DNA of 64,000 nucleotides, from positions 62,001-126,000 of the forward strand of contig NZ_JAAFKD010000008.1 in the NCBI RefSeq assembly GCF_013299165.1, in the 5' to 3' direction. A model generated the notes under the pieces. That model worked only from the letters and a program-made list of their open reading frames with translations, ran no database searches and was not told where the DNA came from. The translations under genes and the position numbers were made by a program. Below, piece by piece: positions 62,275 through 64,000 of this stretch. The stretch comes from Microcoleus sp. bin38.metabat.b11b12b14.051 (GTDB lineage: Bacteria > Cyanobacteriota > Cyanobacteriia > Cyanobacteriales > Microcoleaceae). Position 1 is the first letter of the stretch; every line of letters starts with the position of its first letter.

Positions 62275-63213
62275 GTGTTTTTTAGTGTTGTGATTCCGAC
62301 GTACAATCGTAAACCGATTTTGGCAAAATGTCTACTGGCTTTGGAAAATCAGCAGTTTGATCACATTGTCACAGATTATGAGGTGATTGTAGTCGATGAC
62401 GGTTCGACGGACGGGACGATCGAGTGGTTGGCCGCCGATGCCGAGTTTTTGCCGCACGTGCGATCGATCTGTCAATCTCACCAAGGCCCCGCCGCCGCCC
62501 GGAATTTGGGCGTTGAAGATGCTAAAGGCGAGACAATTATTTTTATAGACAGCGATTTAGTCGTTACAAAGGATTTTTTGCAAGCACACGCAGATGCTTT
62601 GCTACAAGGTTATAGAGATACTGATGCGGTTTTTACTTACGGCAGCGTGATTAATACTGCCAATTTCGACAATCCCACTGCGGAACCTTACAAAATAACC
62701 GATTTTTCCGCCGCTTATTTTGCTACGGGAAATGTCGCGATCGCCCGTCACTGGCTGCTGGAAGCTGGACTATTTGACAATCGCTTTCAACTGTACGGAT
62801 GGGAAGATTTAGAATTGGGTGTGAGGTTAAAAAAATTAGGTTTAAAACTGATTAAATGTCCGCAGGCTGTCGGCTATCACTGGCATCCACCTTTTAGTTT
62901 GCAGCAAATTCCTGGCATGATCGACCGAGAAATTCAGCGCGGGAGAATGGGAGTTTTGTTTTATCAAAAACATCCGAGTTGGGAAGTGCGGCTGATGATT
63001 CAAATGACTGTTTTGCACCAAATACTGTGGGGAGTTTTATCTTTGGGCGGGATGCTCAATGAGCGCACAATGAAACCTTTTTTGCAGTGGTTAATTGACC
63101 GAGGTCAACCGCAGCTCGCTTTAGAAATTGCTCGGATTTTTCTGAATTGGTACAATGTGAAAGCCGTGTATGCTGCTTACAGTGAATTCCAGCCAGATAC
63201 AAAAGTGCCATAG
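62275..63213 (+). CDS. family 2 glycosyltransferase
   Basis: The 312-residue GT-A enzyme begins FSVVIPTYNRKPIL (3-16), has VVDDGSTDGT (about 40-49), AARNLGVEDAKGETIIFIDSDLV (about 75-97, with the DxD metal site) and GWEDLELGVRLKKLG (about 183-197, ED catalytic base). An amphipathic tail follows without clear membrane helices. It probably adds a sugar to cell-surface or lipid acceptors. The start is GTG 62275; no better ATG is in frame. It is divergent to argG, with a MITE between them. Confidence 0.85.
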   Translation: MFFSVVIPTYNRKPILAKCLLALENQQFDHIVTDYEVIVVDDGSTDGTIEWLAADAEFLPHVRSICQSHQGPAAARNLGVEDAKGETIIFIDSDLVVTKDFLQAHADALLQGYRDTDAVFTYGSVINTANFDNPTAEPYKITDFSAAYFATGNVAIARHWLLEAGLFDNRFQLYGWEDLELGVRLKKLGLKLIKCPQAVGYHWHPPFSLQQIPGMIDREIQRGRMGVLFYQKHPSWEVRLMIQMTVLHQILWGVLSLGGMLNERTMKPFLQWLIDRGQPQLALEIARIFLNWYNVKAVYAAYSEFQPDTKVP

Positions 63214-63806
63214 GCTAGCGATCGCGCACAAATAAAATATAAGATATTTTAGGAGCTTTTACAGGCTTGTGTAGTTGCCGAAACAATAAAGTAAGTATAA
63301 ATACTGAAACTACACAAGTGGCGGCAGCCCGGTAAATGCAGGTGAAACCGAATTCTCAAGGGTGGAAAATTTTTATGTTTAATAAAAAAAATTGTGGGAT
63401 TAGCCGGTAATTTTAGGAAGTTCGGCTGTTTTTTAGAGATGTTAATTTTTTTTAAAATAATAAAATACCCACAGTTAGACAGTTCTGATACAATTACTAC
63501 ACACGATCGAGGGTGTGCAATCTTGGCGAGCGATCGGACAGTTCCACCGCCCTAGCGTAAAAAAGAGGCTGATAGCCTGATTTATGCTGCCATAGCTGAT
63601 AAATGTATCGCATAGAGTCGCTCTTTGACCGCCAAGACTCAAAAAACAGGATGCAGAGCTGATTTAAACTTGTATTGCTCAAATCCGTGCAAAAATCAAC
63701 ATCTACCAATACTCTAACTGCTACAACCTAATACTTCTACGTGCAAACAGTGGTGGAATTTTAAATTTAAAAAGAAACATTAAATAATACCTTGAGGGAG
63801 TATGTT
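63214..63806. other. intergenic region with one hairpin
   Basis: CTTGTGTAGTT (63266-63276) and AACTACACAAG (63308-63318) form an 11-bp stem. The rest shows no gene; a 70-codon minus-strand frame lacks features. AT-rich DNA at 63.40-63.48 kb may include a promoter for the next gene. Confidence 0.45.
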
Positions 63807-64000
63807 GTGAATAAAATTGACAAAATAAACGTAAAAATACCAACACTGGCATTTCAAAATAAGGGTTTAAAACCAAACATTTTAATGGTGGACGACCACC
63901 CAGAAAACTTGCGCCTTTTATCCCAGGTTTTGTCTCAGCGGGGATATAAAGTGCGCCCAACACGGGACGGCCAATTAGCTCTCAACTTTGCTCGAACGAG
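63807..64000 (+). CDS. response-regulator receiver domain, 5' part
   Basis: The window cuts this gene. GTG 63807, with GAGGGAG 6 bases upstream, opens a frame reading KPNILMVDDHPENLRLLSQVL (about 22-42), in which VDDHPENL carries the acidic pocket of a CheY-like receiver. GYKVRPTRDGQLAL follows. In cyanobacteria this DDxPENL type is often at the N-terminus of hybrid kinases or PatA-like regulators. A nearby ATG is out of frame (ATG TTG TGA). Confidence 0.8.
   Translation, partial: MNKIDKINVKIPTLAFQNKGLKPNILMVDDHPENLRLLSQVLSQRGYKVRPTRDGQLALNFART

Noticed and set aside
63240..63420. Possible riboswitch before the response regulator (CCGGTAAATGCAGGTGAAACC region)
   Set aside because: I could not build a known riboswitch fold from it; only an 11-bp hairpin is clear.

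Overview
The window is chromosomal DNA of a filamentous, non-heterocystous-type cyanobacterium; a Microcoleus/Oscillatoria/Phormidium-like genome is my inference. The evidence is photosystem genes (psaI, psaL, psbH, psbN), many cyanobacteria-only hypothetical families, a high density of the HIP1 octamer (GCGATCGC), heptanucleotide short tandem repeats, and a mycosporine (UV sunscreen) operon. The left edge cuts a PlsC-like acyltransferase and the right edge cuts a response-regulator gene.

0-10.6 kb: acyltransferase fragment, alpha/beta hydrolase behind heptamer arrays, DUF2996 protein, a conserved unknown, a lipoprotein, psaL and psaI (separated by about 500 bp that may hold insertion-sequence debris), two glycosyltransferases of the rSAM/selenodomain-associated types, nadA, a metallophosphoesterase and tRNA-Ser(TGA). 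10.6-25 kb: pentapeptide-repeat protein, a 40-residue membrane protein, an intact tnpB element abutting a 5'-truncated DNA-3-methyladenine glycosylase, a GH57 glycosidase bracketed by two palindromic repeats, glgA, SGNH hydrolase, SirB1-like protein, DUF1400 protein, SRPBCC protein, a second and different tnpB, and a multi-pass mechanosensitive-channel-like protein.

25-38 kb: a seven-copy array of 73-bp palindromes, then the Pnkp/Hen1 RNA-repair pair with an orphan AbrB-like gene between them, then mysA-mysB-mysC-mysD (mycosporine-like amino acid synthesis) with palindromic repeats inserted between mysB and mysC, then a DUF697-type GTPase and a long repeat cluster. 38-53.7 kb: CPBP protease, an overlapping toxin-antitoxin-like pair, a Ser/Thr kinase fused to a formylglycine-generating-enzyme domain, an orphan XRE antitoxin-like gene, a tatA-pth-DUF3146 run next to psbH/psbN, aroC with an MBL hydrolase, a coiled-coil membrane protein, a class II aldolase-like protein, two overlapping unknowns, a STAS protein and a DedA protein.

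53.7-60.4 kb is an accessory islet: a six-copy 83-84-bp tandem array, a phage-like unknown, four Uma2-family genes, an orphan Phd antitoxin, a MITE-disrupted gene, and two adjacent unknowns that share the same glycine-rich segment at their facing ends. That last pair is the best candidate for an undescribed system. 60.4-64 kb: argG with a second MITE of the same family just upstream of its start, a family 2 glycosyltransferase, and the start of a response regulator.

The intergenic space is dominated by at least six families of small palindromic or tandem repeats. They recur at many sites and in places enter operons or gene ends.
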